The position numbers and the translations under genes were made by a program. Shown piece by piece: positions 41,137 through 50,992 of a DNA stretch of 64,000 nucleotides (the first letter of the stretch is position 1; every line of letters begins with the position of its first letter). Location: contig NZ_AP025667.1 in NCBI RefSeq assembly GCF_022846655.1, forward strand, positions 905,001-969,000. Direction: 5' to 3'. Under the pieces are notes generated by a model, which was given only the letters and a program-made list of their open reading frames with translations, was not told where the DNA came from and did no database searches. The stretch comes from Streptomyces seoulensis. GTDB lineage: Bacteria; Actinomycetota; Actinomycetes; Streptomycetales; Streptomycetaceae.

Positions 41137-41146
41137 GGCATATGCC
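41137..41146. promoter_or_regulatory. GGCATATGCC palindrome upstream of the IclR gene
   Basis: A 10-bp perfect palindrome lies between ehuA and the IclR gene. The same core, extended to 16 bp, recurs at 51718-51733 upstream of another gene. Confidence 0.35.
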
Positions 41147-41197
41147 TTGGGCATCACCCAGCCTCTGGACCTCGGCTTCCCGCCTTCACCCCCGCGC

Positions 41198-41971
41198 TCA
41201 GAGCACCGCGCTGAGGAATTCCCGCGTCCGCTCCTGTTCCGGATCGCCGAAGATCTTCTCCGGCGGACCGGACTCCACCACCCGCCCCTGGTCGAACATC
41301 AGCACCTGGTCGGAGATGTCCCGCGCGAAGCCCATCTCGTGGGTCACGCAGAGCATGGTGATGTCCGTGCCGCGTGCGATGTCCCGCAGGACGTCCAGCA
41401 CGCCCGCGACCAGCTCCGGATCGAGCGCACTGGTCACCTCGTCCAGCAGGAGCACCCGCGGCCGCATCGCCAGCGCCCGCGCGATGGCGACCCGCTGCTG
41501 CTGGCCGCCGGAGAGCCGGGTGGGCCGCGCGTCGCACTTGTCGGAGAGCCCGACCAGCTCCAGCAGGTCGCGCGCCCTTGCCTCCGCCTCGTCCCTGGAC
41601 AGCCCCAGCACCCGGACCGGAGCCTCGGTGATGTTGCGCAGCACCGACATGTTCGGGAACAGGTTGAAGTGCTGGAACACCATCCCGATCTTCTTGCGCA
41701 CCTCCCGGACCTGCTTCTCCGGCGCCGGGAACAGGGCCTGACCGTCCACGGTGATGGTGCCCTCGTCCGGCTCGGTGAGCGTCATCAGCAGGCGCAGGAT
41801 CGTGGTCTTGCCCGACCCCGAGGGGCCGATCAGGGTCACATGTCTGCCCGCCTCCACGGAGAAGTCGAGCCGGTCCAGCACGGTATTGGCGCCGAAGCGC
41901 TTGGTCACCCGGGACAGGCGGATCAGCTCACCGGACGGGGTCTGCTCGGGAAGGGTGATGTCAGCGGGCAA
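41198..41971 (-). CDS. ehuA: Ectoine/hydroxyectoine-type ABC transporter ATP-binding protein
   Basis: The 257-aa ATPase has Walker A GPSGSGKTT, the signature RLSGGQQQRVAIARALAM, Walker B VLLLDEVTSALDPE, and an H-loop CVTHEMG, as in polar-amino-acid importers. Operon content (EhuB-like lipoprotein, two permeases) points to compatible-solute uptake. It starts inside ehuD (11-bp overlap). Substrate assignment rests on family order and is not proven. Confidence 0.85.
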   Translation of the reverse strand: MPADITLPEQTPSGELIRLSRVTKRFGANTVLDRLDFSVEAGRHVTLIGPSGSGKTTILRLLMTLTEPDEGTITVDGQALFPAPEKQVREVRKKIGMVFQHFNLFPNMSVLRNITEAPVRVLGLSRDEAEARARDLLELVGLSDKCDARPTRLSGGQQQRVAIARALAMRPRVLLLDEVTSALDPELVAGVLDVLRDIARGTDITMLCVTHEMGFARDISDQVLMFDQGRVVESGPPEKIFGDPEQERTREFLSAVL

Positions 41972-42611
41972 GGCGTCGCTCCAGGGCTCGCAGAAGAAGG
42001 GAGGCCAGATAGGACAGGACGATGAAGGCCGCGCCGATCACGGTGAGCGGCTCGGTGAACTGGAAGTTCGCCTGCGAGAAGAGCCGGGCCCGGCCGAGCA
42101 TCTCCAGCACGGTGATCACCATCAGCATCGGGGTGTCCTTCAGCATGGCGATCACGTAGTTGCCCAGCGCCGGGATCACCCGGCGCAGCGCCTGCGGCAG
42201 GACGACGGCCGTCCAGATCCGGTGCCGGGGCAGGCTCAGCGCCGTCGCCGCCTCCCACTGGCCCACCGGCACGGCCTCGATGCCGGCCCGGTAGACCTGC
42301 ATGGTGTACGTCGAGTAGTGCAGCCCGATGGCGAAGACACCCGTGGTCAGCGCCGAGAAGGTCACACCCCGCTCGGGCAGCACGTAGAAGAGGAAGAACA
42401 ACTGCACCAGCAGCGGGGTGTCCCGTACGAACTCGGTGACCGCGCCAACCGGCCAGCGCACCCAGCGCGACGGCGCCCGCATCAGCAGCGCCCACACCAG
42501 CCCCAGCGAGAACGACAGCACCGAGCCGAGCGCCACCACCTGGAGCGTGACCAGCAGCCCCTGCCAGAAGTACGGCATGAAGTCGCCCACGGCGTTCCAG
42601 TCCCACTTCAC
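41961..42611 (-). CDS. ehuD: Ectoine/hydroxyectoine-type ABC transporter permease
   Basis: The 216-aa permease has about five membrane helices and the EAA-like loop QWEAATALSLPRHRIWTAVV, followed by the LPQALRRVIPALGNY segment typical of His/Glu/Gln-type importers. The GTG start overlaps the ehuC stop (GTGA), and the end overlaps ehuA. It forms the membrane channel with EhuC. Confidence 0.87.
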   Translation of the reverse strand: MKWDWNAVGDFMPYFWQGLLVTLQVVALGSVLSFSLGLVWALLMRAPSRWVRWPVGAVTEFVRDTPLLVQLFFLFYVLPERGVTFSALTTGVFAIGLHYSTYTMQVYRAGIEAVPVGQWEAATALSLPRHRIWTAVVLPQALRRVIPALGNYVIAMLKDTPMLMVITVLEMLGRARLFSQANFQFTEPLTVIGAAFIVLSYLASLLLRALERRLAR

Positions 42612-43324
42612 GCGGCACCACCCACCTTGTCCGCCGGGGCCGGTCCGCTCTCCCGCACCACCGGATCAGGGACGGGCCCCTGGCCCGGCCCGGCCTTCAG
42701 CCGCTTCTCCAGCGAGCGCATCAGCCGGGTCAGCCCGAACGCGATCACGAAGTAGATCAGCAGGACGTACGTGTAGATCTCCGCGCTCTGCTGGAGGGCG
42801 AGCCGCACCAGGTTGGCGCTGAACGCCAGATCGCCCATGCCCATCACCGACACCAGAGCGGTGCCCTTGAGCAGCTCGATCAGCAGGTTGGAGAACGGCG
42901 GGACCATCTCCGGCACCGCCTGCGGCAGCAGGATCAGCCTCAGCCGCTGCCAGGAGGTGAAGCCGAGCGCGACACCGCCCTCGCGCTGCGCCGGGTCGAC
43001 CGCGTTCAGCGCGCCGCGCACGATCTCCGACCCGTACGCGCCGTACGTCAGCCCCAACGCCAGGGTGCCCGCCCACAGCGGCACCAACTGCCAGCCGAAG
43101 GCGATGGGCAGCACGAAGAAAACCCAGAAGATCATCACCAGCGCCGAGGTGCCGCGGAACACCTCGGTGTACAGCCCCGCGAGGAAGCGCACGATCCTGC
43201 GCCGGGCGGTGCGCGCGATCCCGACGGCGAAGGACACCGCCGCCGCCAGCAGCGCGCTCAGTACGAGTAGTTGGACGGTCGTCCAGACGCCCCTGAGGAC
43301 GAGTTCCCACAGTCCCGGGGTCAT
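42608..43324 (-). CDS. ehuC: Ectoine/hydroxyectoine-type ABC transporter permease
   Basis: The 238-aa permease has about five helices. The cytoplasmic loop AQREGGVALGFTSWQRLRLI and LPQAVPEMVPPFSNLLIELL contact the ATPase. I prefer ATG 43324, which overlaps the ehuB stop as ATGA; GTG 43333 is an alternative nine bases upstream. The C-terminal tail is Pro/Gly-rich and likely cytoplasmic. Confidence 0.87.
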   Translation of the reverse strand: MTPGLWELVLRGVWTTVQLLVLSALLAAAVSFAVGIARTARRRIVRFLAGLYTEVFRGTSALVMIFWVFFVLPIAFGWQLVPLWAGTLALGLTYGAYGSEIVRGALNAVDPAQREGGVALGFTSWQRLRLILLPQAVPEMVPPFSNLLIELLKGTALVSVMGMGDLAFSANLVRLALQQSAEIYTYVLLIYFVIAFGLTRLMRSLEKRLKAGPGQGPVPDPVVRESGPAPADKVGGAA

Positions 43325-44280
43325 CCGCCGCACAGCTCCTTCGCGGTGAGGTCCGTCATCTCGGCCGCCGTGAACCCGAACGGACGGAGGATGCGCAGCA
43401 GTTCACCGGTCCGCTTCAGCTCGCGCAGCTCGGTGTTGAAGGCGTCCCGCAGCCGGGTCTCGACGGGCCGGAAGGCGAACGCGCCCCCGTCCACGTGCCG
43501 TTCGCCCTTCACCAGCGGCGCGAACGGCTCGGTGGCCTCCGCCTTCCGGGACTTTCCGACCACCTCGCGGACGGTGAGCGCCGTACCGGCGAACACGTCG
43601 ACCCGGCCGGCCTCCACCGCGTTCAGCCCGGCGACCTGGTCCGGCACGATCAGGACGTCGCTCTCCCGGTAGCCCGCCTCGACCGCGTACCGGATCTCGG
43701 CGTACCCGGCGCCGGTGGCGAACCTCGCCTTCCTCTCCACCACGTCCCGGTACGAGTTCAGGCCCTTGGGGTTGCCCTTGCGGACGATGAAGGAGTCCTT
43801 CATCTGGTAGTCCGGGTCGGCGAAGATCACCTGGCGGCAGCGTTCGGGGTTGACGTACATCCCGGCGGCCACGACGTCGAACTGCTGGGAGTTCAGGCCG
43901 GGTATGAGCGAACCGAACTCCGTCGGCACCGGCTGCGTCCGCTCCACCCCGAGCCGCTTGAAGATCACTCTGGCCAGTTCGGGCGCCTCCCCGGTCAGCC
44001 GGCCGTCCCGGTCGATGAACCCGAAGGGCACCTCACCGGCGATTCCCAGCCGCACGACACCCTGGGCGCGCAGCCGGTCCAGCAGATCGCCGCCCCTCTC
44101 GCCGGACGCGGCCGCCACCCGCGTACAGCCCGCCGCACCCAGCGCTCCCACCCCGCCCAGTGCCAGTGCGCCCAGGAGCACCGCCCGTCTCTCTCTCAGG
44201 CGCACCGGCCGGAATCTTTCCGTGTCCTTGCCAAGTCGAGAAGCCATGGCGGCGCCGCTACCCAGGCCCGCACGGGTCAT
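43321..44280 (-). CDS. ehuB: Ectoine/hydroxyectoine-type ABC transporter substrate-binding lipoprotein
   Basis: The 319-aa product has a basic start and a lipoprotein signal ending LGAAGCTR (Cys about residue 52). The periplasmic-binding fold (SBP_bac_3) follows, with VRLGIAGEVPFGFIDRDGRL, FDVVAAGMYVNPERC and GLNAVEAGRVDVFAGTALTV. It captures substrate outside the membrane and passes it to EhuC/EhuD. EhuB orthologues bind ectoines; similarity here is by pattern, so other amino-acid-like solutes are possible. It is the first gene of ehuBCDA. Confidence 0.85.
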   Translation of the reverse strand: MTRAGLGSGAAMASRLGKDTERFRPVRLRERRAVLLGALALGGVGALGAAGCTRVAAASGERGGDLLDRLRAQGVVRLGIAGEVPFGFIDRDGRLTGEAPELARVIFKRLGVERTQPVPTEFGSLIPGLNSQQFDVVAAGMYVNPERCRQVIFADPDYQMKDSFIVRKGNPKGLNSYRDVVERKARFATGAGYAEIRYAVEAGYRESDVLIVPDQVAGLNAVEAGRVDVFAGTALTVREVVGKSRKAEATEPFAPLVKGERHVDGGAFAFRPVETRLRDAFNTELRELKRTGELLRILRPFGFTAAEMTDLTAKELCGG

Positions 44281-44311
44281 GCGCGTCGATTTCCCGCCGT
44301 GCGGGGGGAGT

Positions 44312-45268
44312 TCAGTGCCCCGGCACGTACCCGCGCTTCTTGTCCACCACGTTGACCAGCGGTCTCCCGGCCGCCCAGCGCTCGTACAGGTCCACGAACT
44401 GCGCGCCCAGTTCGTCCCGCCAGCCGACCGTGTCGCCGCTCATGTGCGGGGAGAGGAGCAGTCCGGGCAGGTCCCACAAGGTGCTGTCCGCGGGCAGGGG
44501 TTCGGTGGCGAGGACGTCCAGGGCCGCGCCCGCGATCCAGCGTCTGCGCAGCGCCTCGGCGAGCGCCGCCTCGTCCACCAGCTCGCCCCGGCCGACGTTG
44601 ACGAACACCGCCGAGGGCTGCATCACCCCGAAGCGGTGCGCGTCGAACATGCCGCGCGTCCGCTCGGTCAGCGGGGCGGCGGCGATCACCCAGTCCGCGC
44701 GGGCGATCAGCCGGTCCAGGTCGGCCGGGCCGTGCACGCCGGTGAGCGGCACCCGTCCCACCAGCGCGGGCGTCACCCCGAGCGCCTTCAGGGTGCGGGC
44801 GATCGCCCGGCCGATGGGTCCCGAGCCGACCACGCAGGCGCGGGTGCCCGCCACCCGGCGCGTCTCCCGGTGCCGCCAGAGGCGCTCCCGCTGGAACTCC
44901 ACCGTGCGCGGCAGGTCCTTGGCCGCCGCCAGCACCAGCGCGGCCACGTACTCGGCCACCGGCTGGTCGAAGACACCGCGCGCGTTGGTCACCACCGTGT
45001 CGGAGGCGGTCAGTTCGGGGCACATCAGATGGTCCACGCCCGCGCTCGCCGTGTGCACCCAGGCCGGGCGCGGCCCCTCGCCGGGCCAGGCTTCGCGTAC
45101 CGCCCGCGACCGGAAGTCCCACACCAGCAGCACGTCCGCCTCCGGCAGCAGCGCGGCCAGACCGTCTTCGCCGGTGTGCACGACGCGGGCCCGGCCGGTG
45201 AGCCGGCCCAGCCTCGGCGGCGGATCGGCGTCCAGCACCAGCAGGGTGGGACGGGTCGGGACGGTCAT
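44312..45268 (-). CDS. D-2-hydroxyacid dehydrogenase
   Basis: The 318-aa enzyme has the NAD motif VVGSGPIGRAIARTLKALG (about 143-161). Conserved catalytic segments are NVGRGELVDEAAL (with Arg), and LSPHMSGDT with the active His. The catalytic Glu is in ALDVLATEPLP. It converts 2-keto acids to D-2-hydroxy acids; the substrate is unknown. ATG 45268 follows GGGAGGTGA. It lies 31 bp upstream of ehuB on the same strand, so it may lead the transport operon. Confidence 0.88.
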   Translation of the reverse strand: MTVPTRPTLLVLDADPPPRLGRLTGRARVVHTGEDGLAALLPEADVLLVWDFRSRAVREAWPGEGPRPAWVHTASAGVDHLMCPELTASDTVVTNARGVFDQPVAEYVAALVLAAAKDLPRTVEFQRERLWRHRETRRVAGTRACVVGSGPIGRAIARTLKALGVTPALVGRVPLTGVHGPADLDRLIARADWVIAAAPLTERTRGMFDAHRFGVMQPSAVFVNVGRGELVDEAALAEALRRRWIAGAALDVLATEPLPADSTLWDLPGLLLSPHMSGDTVGWRDELGAQFVDLYERWAAGRPLVNVVDKKRGYVPGH

Positions 45269-45487
45269 CGGCCTGTCACCTCCCGTCTCCCGCGCGGCCG
45301 CCCACGCTGGCACGGGCACCCGGCGCCGTCAACGGGCCGCGCCCTACAGGGGGCGATCCGGCTCCCGCTGGGTACCCGAACCTCCAGCGGGGGTGCCCGT
45401 ACCGCCGTGCGGGCCACGCGGGGCGCCCTCGCGGGAACCGGGGGAAGACGCAGGGAAGGCCCCTGAGTAACACGGAGAAAGGCCGAC

Positions 45488-46219
45488 ATGACAGCAATCG
45501 GATTCCTCTGTCCGGGCCATCGCGGCGAGGACGACTATCCGCGCGTCGAGCAACTGCTCGCCGGCGCGGTCCGGCTGGACCTGGTCCACACCGGCACCGG
45601 CGAGGACGCCCACACGGTGGACCCGCTGCACGGCGCGGACTTCGCCGGACGGCTCACGGCCGCCATGGAGGGACTGCGGCTGACCGGCGCCGAGGCGGTG
45701 GTCTGGACGAGCCCGGCGGGCGGCTTCGCGCACGGCTGGAAGGGCGCGCACGCCGAGGCGACGGAACTGGCCCGGCAGGCCGGGCTGCCCGCCTCCTCCA
45801 CCTCGCTGGGCTTCGTGCACGCCGCCCAGGCGCTCGGTGTCCGCAAGGTCGCCGTCGCCCACGCCTACCCGCCCGGGACCGCCGAGCGCTTCCGGGTGTT
45901 CCTCGGTGACGGCGGGCTGGAGGTGACCGGCGCCGACGAGCCCGACGCCACCACCGCCGAGCGCGCCGTCGACGGCGGCGAGGCGGAGCTGCTGGCCCTG
46001 GCACGCGCCGCCGACACCCCGGACGCCGAGGCGGTGCTGCTGCCCGACACCGCGCTGCGCACCGTCGCCCACCTGGCCGCGCTGGAGGCCGCGCTCGCCA
46101 AGCCGGTGCTCACGGCGTGCCAGGTCTCGGTGTGGGAGGGGCTGCGGCTGGCCGATCGCCGGCTGCGCACCGACACCCTCGGCATCCTCTTCACCCGCGA
46201 CCCCGTCGTACAGCTCTGA
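45488..46219 (+). CDS. Maleate isomerase / Asp-Glu racemase family protein (EutA-like)
   Basis: The 243-aa protein has one Cys near the N-terminus (FLCPGHRGEDD) and one near the C-terminus (LTACQVSVWEGLRL), the two catalytic Cys positions of this family. A middle block VVWTSPAGGFAHGW fits the maleate isomerase/arylmalonate decarboxylase branch. In rhizobial ectoine loci, EutA belongs to this family and sits with ehu genes, so a role in breaking down the imported solute is plausible. GGAGAAAG lies before the ATG. Confidence 0.78.
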   Translation: MTAIGFLCPGHRGEDDYPRVEQLLAGAVRLDLVHTGTGEDAHTVDPLHGADFAGRLTAAMEGLRLTGAEAVVWTSPAGGFAHGWKGAHAEATELARQAGLPASSTSLGFVHAAQALGVRKVAVAHAYPPGTAERFRVFLGDGGLEVTGADEPDATTAERAVDGGEAELLALARAADTPDAEAVLLPDTALRTVAHLAALEAALAKPVLTACQVSVWEGLRLADRRLRTDTLGILFTRDPVVQL

Positions 46220-46312
46220 CCAGCCCCTCGGCACGGCCGGGGGAATAAGCGGGGACTGCCTCCTGTTGTGGCACGACAGGACAGAGCACGCCGTAAACAG
46301 GAGGCATCCACC

Positions 46313-47401
<1,089 letters not shown>

Positions 47402-47413
47402 CTCCGCACCCCA

Positions 47414-47573
47414 GGGGGTGTCTTGTCGGTCAGGCCGGGCTCGCGGCGCCTGGCACCGCACCTCGCGGCGTTGTCGTCGGTTGCCGATGCTCCGCGTCGA
47501 CGCCCTCCTCCGCCTTGCGATGCACGGCACCGGACGCCGCTCCCTGACCCGGCCTGACCGACGAGACACCCCC
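47414..47573. repeat. MITE-like palindromic repeat, copy 1 (encodes the CdgA tail)
   Basis: A 160-bp element has 26-bp imperfect terminal inverted repeats (47414-47439 and 47548-47573, beginning GGGGGTGTCTTGTCGGTCAG). Its core, around 47466-47520, matches copy 2 at 51810-51866 (GGCGTTGTCGTC and CTCCGCGTCGA blocks). It overlaps the last roughly 48 codons of cdgA. Confidence 0.8.
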
Positions 47574-49355
47574 GAGCAGCTCCGTGATGCGGTCCGGCGG
47601 CACCGGGCGGGAGTACAGCCAGCCCTGCCCGGTGTCGCAGCCGATCCGGCGCAGCCGGGTGGCCTGCGCGGAGGTCTCCACGCACTCCGCGGTGACGGTC
47701 AGCCCGAGCCGGTGGGCGAGCTGGATCATCGCCTCCACGATCACCTCGTCGGCCGGGTTGGCGCCCGCGCCCGCCGGGCCGGGGTCACCGCCCTCGTACT
47801 GGAAGCCGCGCACGAAGGAGCCGTCCAGCTTCAGCACCGAGACCGGGAGCCGGCTGAGGTAGGCGAGGTTGGAGTAGCCGGTGCCGAAGTCGTCGATGGC
47901 GATGCGCACGCCCATGTCGCTGAGGGCCTGGAGCGCCTGGATCGGGCGGCCGCCGGAGCCCATCACGGCCGACTCGGTCAGCTCCAGTTGGAGCAGGTGC
48001 GGGGCGAGCCCGGTCTCCCTGAGCGTGCCGGCCACGTCCGCCACCAGGTCGGAGTCCCACACCTGGCGCACGGCCACGTTCACGCTGACGAAGATGGGCG
48101 GCTCGTCCGGATGGGCGAGCTGCCACTGCCGGGCCTGGCGGCAGGCGGTGACGAGCGCCCAGCGGCCGAGCTGCACGATCGAGCCGTCCTCCTCGGCCAG
48201 TTGGATGAACCGGTTCGGCGTCAGCATCCCGAACTGCGGGTGATGCCAGCGCACCAGCGCCTCCACCCCGCTCAGCCGCCCGTCCTCCATGCCGACCAGC
48301 GGCTGGTACTCCAGCGCGAACTCCCCGCGCTCGATGGCCGGGCGCAGCGTCGAGGACAGGGCCTGACGGGTGACGCGGTGCGCGTTGCGCTCGGGGTCGA
48401 ACAGGGTCCAGCGGGCCTTGCCGTCCGCCTTCGCCCAGTACAGCGTGGTGTCGGCGGCCTGCATCAGACCGGTCGCCGTCGTCCCGGCCGTGTTCCGCTC
48501 GACCACCCCGATGGACGCGGTCAGCGACAGCCGCCGGCCCGCCAGGTCGAACGGCTCCTCCAGCGCCCGCAGCGCGGAGGCGGCCAGGTCGGAGAGCTGC
48601 TCGGTGCCGGTGGAGTCCTCCACGAGCAGCGCGAACTCGTCCCCGCCGAGCCGGGCCACCAGCGGGGCGCCGGCCCGCGCGTCCTCGGTCTCCTCGGCCA
48701 CATGGGTCAGCCGCTTGGCCACGGCCTCCAGCAGCCGGTCGCCGACGCGGTGGCCCAGGGTGTCGTTGACCGCCTTGAAGCCGTCGAGGTCCAGACAGCA
48801 CAGGCCGATCCGCCCGGTCCCGGTGCCGTCCTCCGGGTCCGCCTCCAGCGCGGCCGACAGCCGCTCGAAGAACAGGGTGCGGTTGGGCAGCCGGGTCACC
48901 GGGTCGTGCATCCGCAAGTGCCGCAGGCGCGCCTGGAGTTCACGGCGGGCGCTGATGTCGGAGACGGACAGCAGGGCGCCCGGTGTGCCCTCGGTCAGCG
49001 GGGTGACGGTGATCCGCACCCACACCGGGTCGCCGTCCGGCTGCTTGAGGCGCCGGGTGCAGCGCAGCCGGTCCTGGCGGCCGCCGAGCACCTCGCGGTA
49101 GGCGTGCCGGGTGCGCGGGTCGGGGGCCAGGTCGACGAGGTCGGCCGCGGGGCGTCCGGCCAGCGCCTCGGCGGTGGTTCCCAGCAGCGCCCCCAGGGCG
49201 GTGTTGGCGTGTGCGACCAACCCGTCCGGGGTCACCACGGCCATGGGGAGCGGGGCCGTCGTGAAGACGCGGTGGTAGGTCATGGGGTCACCGTCTGTGA
49301 CGGCTGACCGGTCGAGGTCTGCCGCGGGCGTCGGCCCTTCGGACGTTCCGCTCAC
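47430..49355 (-). CDS. cdgA: PAS-GGDEF-EAL cyclic-di-GMP protein CdgA
   Basis: The 641-aa protein has a PAS domain (about 25-145: HRVFTTAPLPMAVV ... LLSVSDISAR). A GGDEF domain follows with an intact RLGGDEFALL motif, then an EAL domain with GVEALVRWHH, the LELTESAVM Glu, and DDFGTGYSNLAYL. It can make and/or break c-di-GMP, which controls Streptomyces development through BldD. Position and architecture match S. coelicolor CdgA (SCO2817). GTG 49355 with GGGAG upstream is preferred over the frame extending to 49595. The last roughly 48 residues are encoded by a repeat element. Confidence 0.9.
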   Translation of the reverse strand: MSGTSEGPTPAADLDRSAVTDGDPMTYHRVFTTAPLPMAVVTPDGLVAHANTALGALLGTTAEALAGRPAADLVDLAPDPRTRHAYREVLGGRQDRLRCTRRLKQPDGDPVWVRITVTPLTEGTPGALLSVSDISARRELQARLRHLRMHDPVTRLPNRTLFFERLSAALEADPEDGTGTGRIGLCCLDLDGFKAVNDTLGHRVGDRLLEAVAKRLTHVAEETEDARAGAPLVARLGGDEFALLVEDSTGTEQLSDLAASALRALEEPFDLAGRRLSLTASIGVVERNTAGTTATGLMQAADTTLYWAKADGKARWTLFDPERNAHRVTRQALSSTLRPAIERGEFALEYQPLVGMEDGRLSGVEALVRWHHPQFGMLTPNRFIQLAEEDGSIVQLGRWALVTACRQARQWQLAHPDEPPIFVSVNVAVRQVWDSDLVADVAGTLRETGLAPHLLQLELTESAVMGSGGRPIQALQALSDMGVRIAIDDFGTGYSNLAYLSRLPVSVLKLDGSFVRGFQYEGGDPGPAGAGANPADEVIVEAMIQLAHRLGLTVTAECVETSAQATRLRRIGCDTGQGWLYSRPVPPDRITELLGGVSSVRPGQGAASGAVHRKAEEGVDAEHRQPTTTPRGAVPGAASPA

Positions 49356-49525
49356 CGCTCGCTCCCGCAGTGCACTCGATCCCTGTCCGTGCCGGAAAGT
49401 GTGCCGATCATAGAGGCTGGTCCCGGCCCCTTCCAGCCGGTCTCCAGTGTCCCCGATCGGCCCGCCCTCCTGACAGATCGTTTCTGCCCGGACCTGGACG
49501 GGTTCTTGAGGCCCACGACCACTTG

Positions 49526-49538
49526 TGACGTTCCGTGA
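49526..49538. promoter_or_regulatory. Candidate BldD box upstream of cdgA
   Basis: TGAC-GTTCC-GTGA has both half-sites of the BldD consensus (TNAC N5 GTNA), although the central bases differ from CWG. It lies about 170 bp upstream of the cdgA start. cdgA is a known BldD target in S. coelicolor. Confidence 0.5.
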
Positions 49539-49553
49539 GTGGTTCGGGGTGTC

Positions 49554-49568
49554 GGTCACCGGGTGACC
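49554..49568. promoter_or_regulatory. Perfect palindrome GGTCACC-G-GGTGACC
   Basis: A 15-bp perfect inverted repeat lies between divergent cdgA and the M6-like protease gene, 16 bp from the candidate BldD box. TCAC/GTGA arms are spaced 3 rather than 5 bp, so it is not a standard BldD site. The regulator is unknown. Confidence 0.45.
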
Positions 49569-49685
49569 ACCGGGCGGGCAAACGGGCGTACTCACCCTTC
49601 CGGTTCAGGTAAACAGGGCATAGCGCAACATAAGCACACAGTCTGGGTGGCGGTGTCCCGTGAACCGCATCCGGAGGTCCCTGAC

Positions 49686-50939
49686 GTGCCCAAGCTGCGC
49701 AGCACCGCCGCCGTGGCCACCACGATGTCGGCGCTCGCCGCGACCTCGATCCTGTCCGGCCCCTCGGTGGCCGAACCCTTCTCGCCCGAGCCCTGCGCGC
49801 TGCACCGCACCGACGCCCACCACTCCGAGGGCCTGGACACCTGGAACTCCGCCTACCCCCGCCCCGAGGGCCGGCTCGACGCGGCCCTGGTCTTCCTGTC
49901 CTTCCCGGACGCCGCCCCGCGCACCACCCCCGCCGAGCTGACCGCCGACCACTTCCCGGCCACCAGCCGCTACTTCGAGCAGTCCTCCTACGGCCGCTTC
50001 ACCCTGCGCCCGCACCCGCTGGACCGCTGGCTGCGGATGCCGCGCCCGTCGACCGCGTACGCCATAAGGCGGGACTGGGCGGCCTCGGACCGCTCCGCCT
50101 ACCTGCGGGACGCGTTCGCGGTGGCCGACAAGGCGCTGGACTTCTCCCGCTACGACGTGGTCTACCTGGTGGCCGACCCGGACGCGCCCGGCGTGGACTC
50201 CGACGCCACCAAGGTGGTCAACCTCGACTCGCCCGTCCGGCTGGACGGCACCGACGTACGCCGGGTCGTCACGGTCTTCGAGCAGCACCCGCCCGACCGG
50301 CTGGTGCTGGCCCACGAGACCGGGCACGTCTTCGACCTCCCGGACCTCTACCACCGCCCGACCGACAACAAGGGCGACTGGGACACCCACGTCGGCGACT
50401 GGGACCTGATGGGCAGCCAGTTCGGAGAGGCTCCGGACCTGTTCGGCTGGCACAAGTGGAAGCTGGGCTGGCTGGACCCCCGCCAGGTGGCGTGCGTACG
50501 GGGGACGGGCCCGACCCGGCTCACGCTGGAGCCGCTCGCCGCCGGGCCCGGGGTCCCGGTGCGCGGCGCGACCGGGGTGCCGGCCTTCGGGCTCGGGAAC
50601 GGGACCAAGCTCGCCGTCGTGCGCACCGGTCCGGACAGCGCCCTCGCCTTCGAGGCGCGCGCCCCGGCCGGGAACGACCGTACGGCGTGCAGGCAGGGCA
50701 TCCTCGTCTACCGGGTGCGCGCCGACGTCGAGTCCGGGGAGGGGCCGGTGGAGGTGGTGGACGCGCATCCGCGCAGCGAGGCGTGCTGGGAGAACTCCGT
50801 CTATCCGCCGCTGGCCGACGCGCCCGTCTCGCCCGGGGAGAGCTTCACGGTGCCGGGGGACGGGGTGCGGGTGGAGGTCGAGGAGCGCACGGCGGCCGGG
50901 GCGTGGACGGTCCGGATCACGCCGGGGGAGGGTGCTTGA
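49686..50939 (+). CDS. Secreted M6-like zinc metalloprotease
   Basis: The 417-aa protein has a signal peptide (about 1-28, VATTMSALAATSILSG). The protease domain contains the zinc motif LAHETGHVFDLPDLY (HExxHxxxxPD) and a later DWDLMGSQFG Met-turn, as in immune-inhibitor-A/M6 enzymes. The C-terminal half is a beta-rich extension with paired Cys. It probably degrades extracellular protein. GTG 49686 has GGAGG upstream; the longer frame from 49539 crosses the regulatory region. It is divergent from cdgA. Confidence 0.85.
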   Translation: MPKLRSTAAVATTMSALAATSILSGPSVAEPFSPEPCALHRTDAHHSEGLDTWNSAYPRPEGRLDAALVFLSFPDAAPRTTPAELTADHFPATSRYFEQSSYGRFTLRPHPLDRWLRMPRPSTAYAIRRDWAASDRSAYLRDAFAVADKALDFSRYDVVYLVADPDAPGVDSDATKVVNLDSPVRLDGTDVRRVVTVFEQHPPDRLVLAHETGHVFDLPDLYHRPTDNKGDWDTHVGDWDLMGSQFGEAPDLFGWHKWKLGWLDPRQVACVRGTGPTRLTLEPLAAGPGVPVRGATGVPAFGLGNGTKLAVVRTGPDSALAFEARAPAGNDRTACRQGILVYRVRADVESGEGPVEVVDAHPRSEACWENSVYPPLADAPVSPGESFTVPGDGVRVEVEERTAAGAWTVRITPGEGA

Positions 50940-50955
50940 GCGCACGAGGGCACGC

Positions 50956-50984
50956 GAAAGGCCCCCGCTCGCGCGAGGGCCTTC
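50956..50984. terminator. Hairpin between the protease gene and tRNA-Lys copy 3
   Basis: GAAAGGCCCCCGC faces GCGAGGGCCTTC with small mismatches, 17 bp past the protease stop and 9 bp past the tRNA 3' end. It could serve both strands. Confidence 0.7.
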
Positions 50985-50992
50985 GTTGTCTG

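Noticed and set aside
49355..49595. An N-terminal extension of cdgA by 80 residues
   Set aside because: The extension has no PAS-like features and runs through the palindromes and BldD-like site; GTG 49355 has a proper ribosome site.
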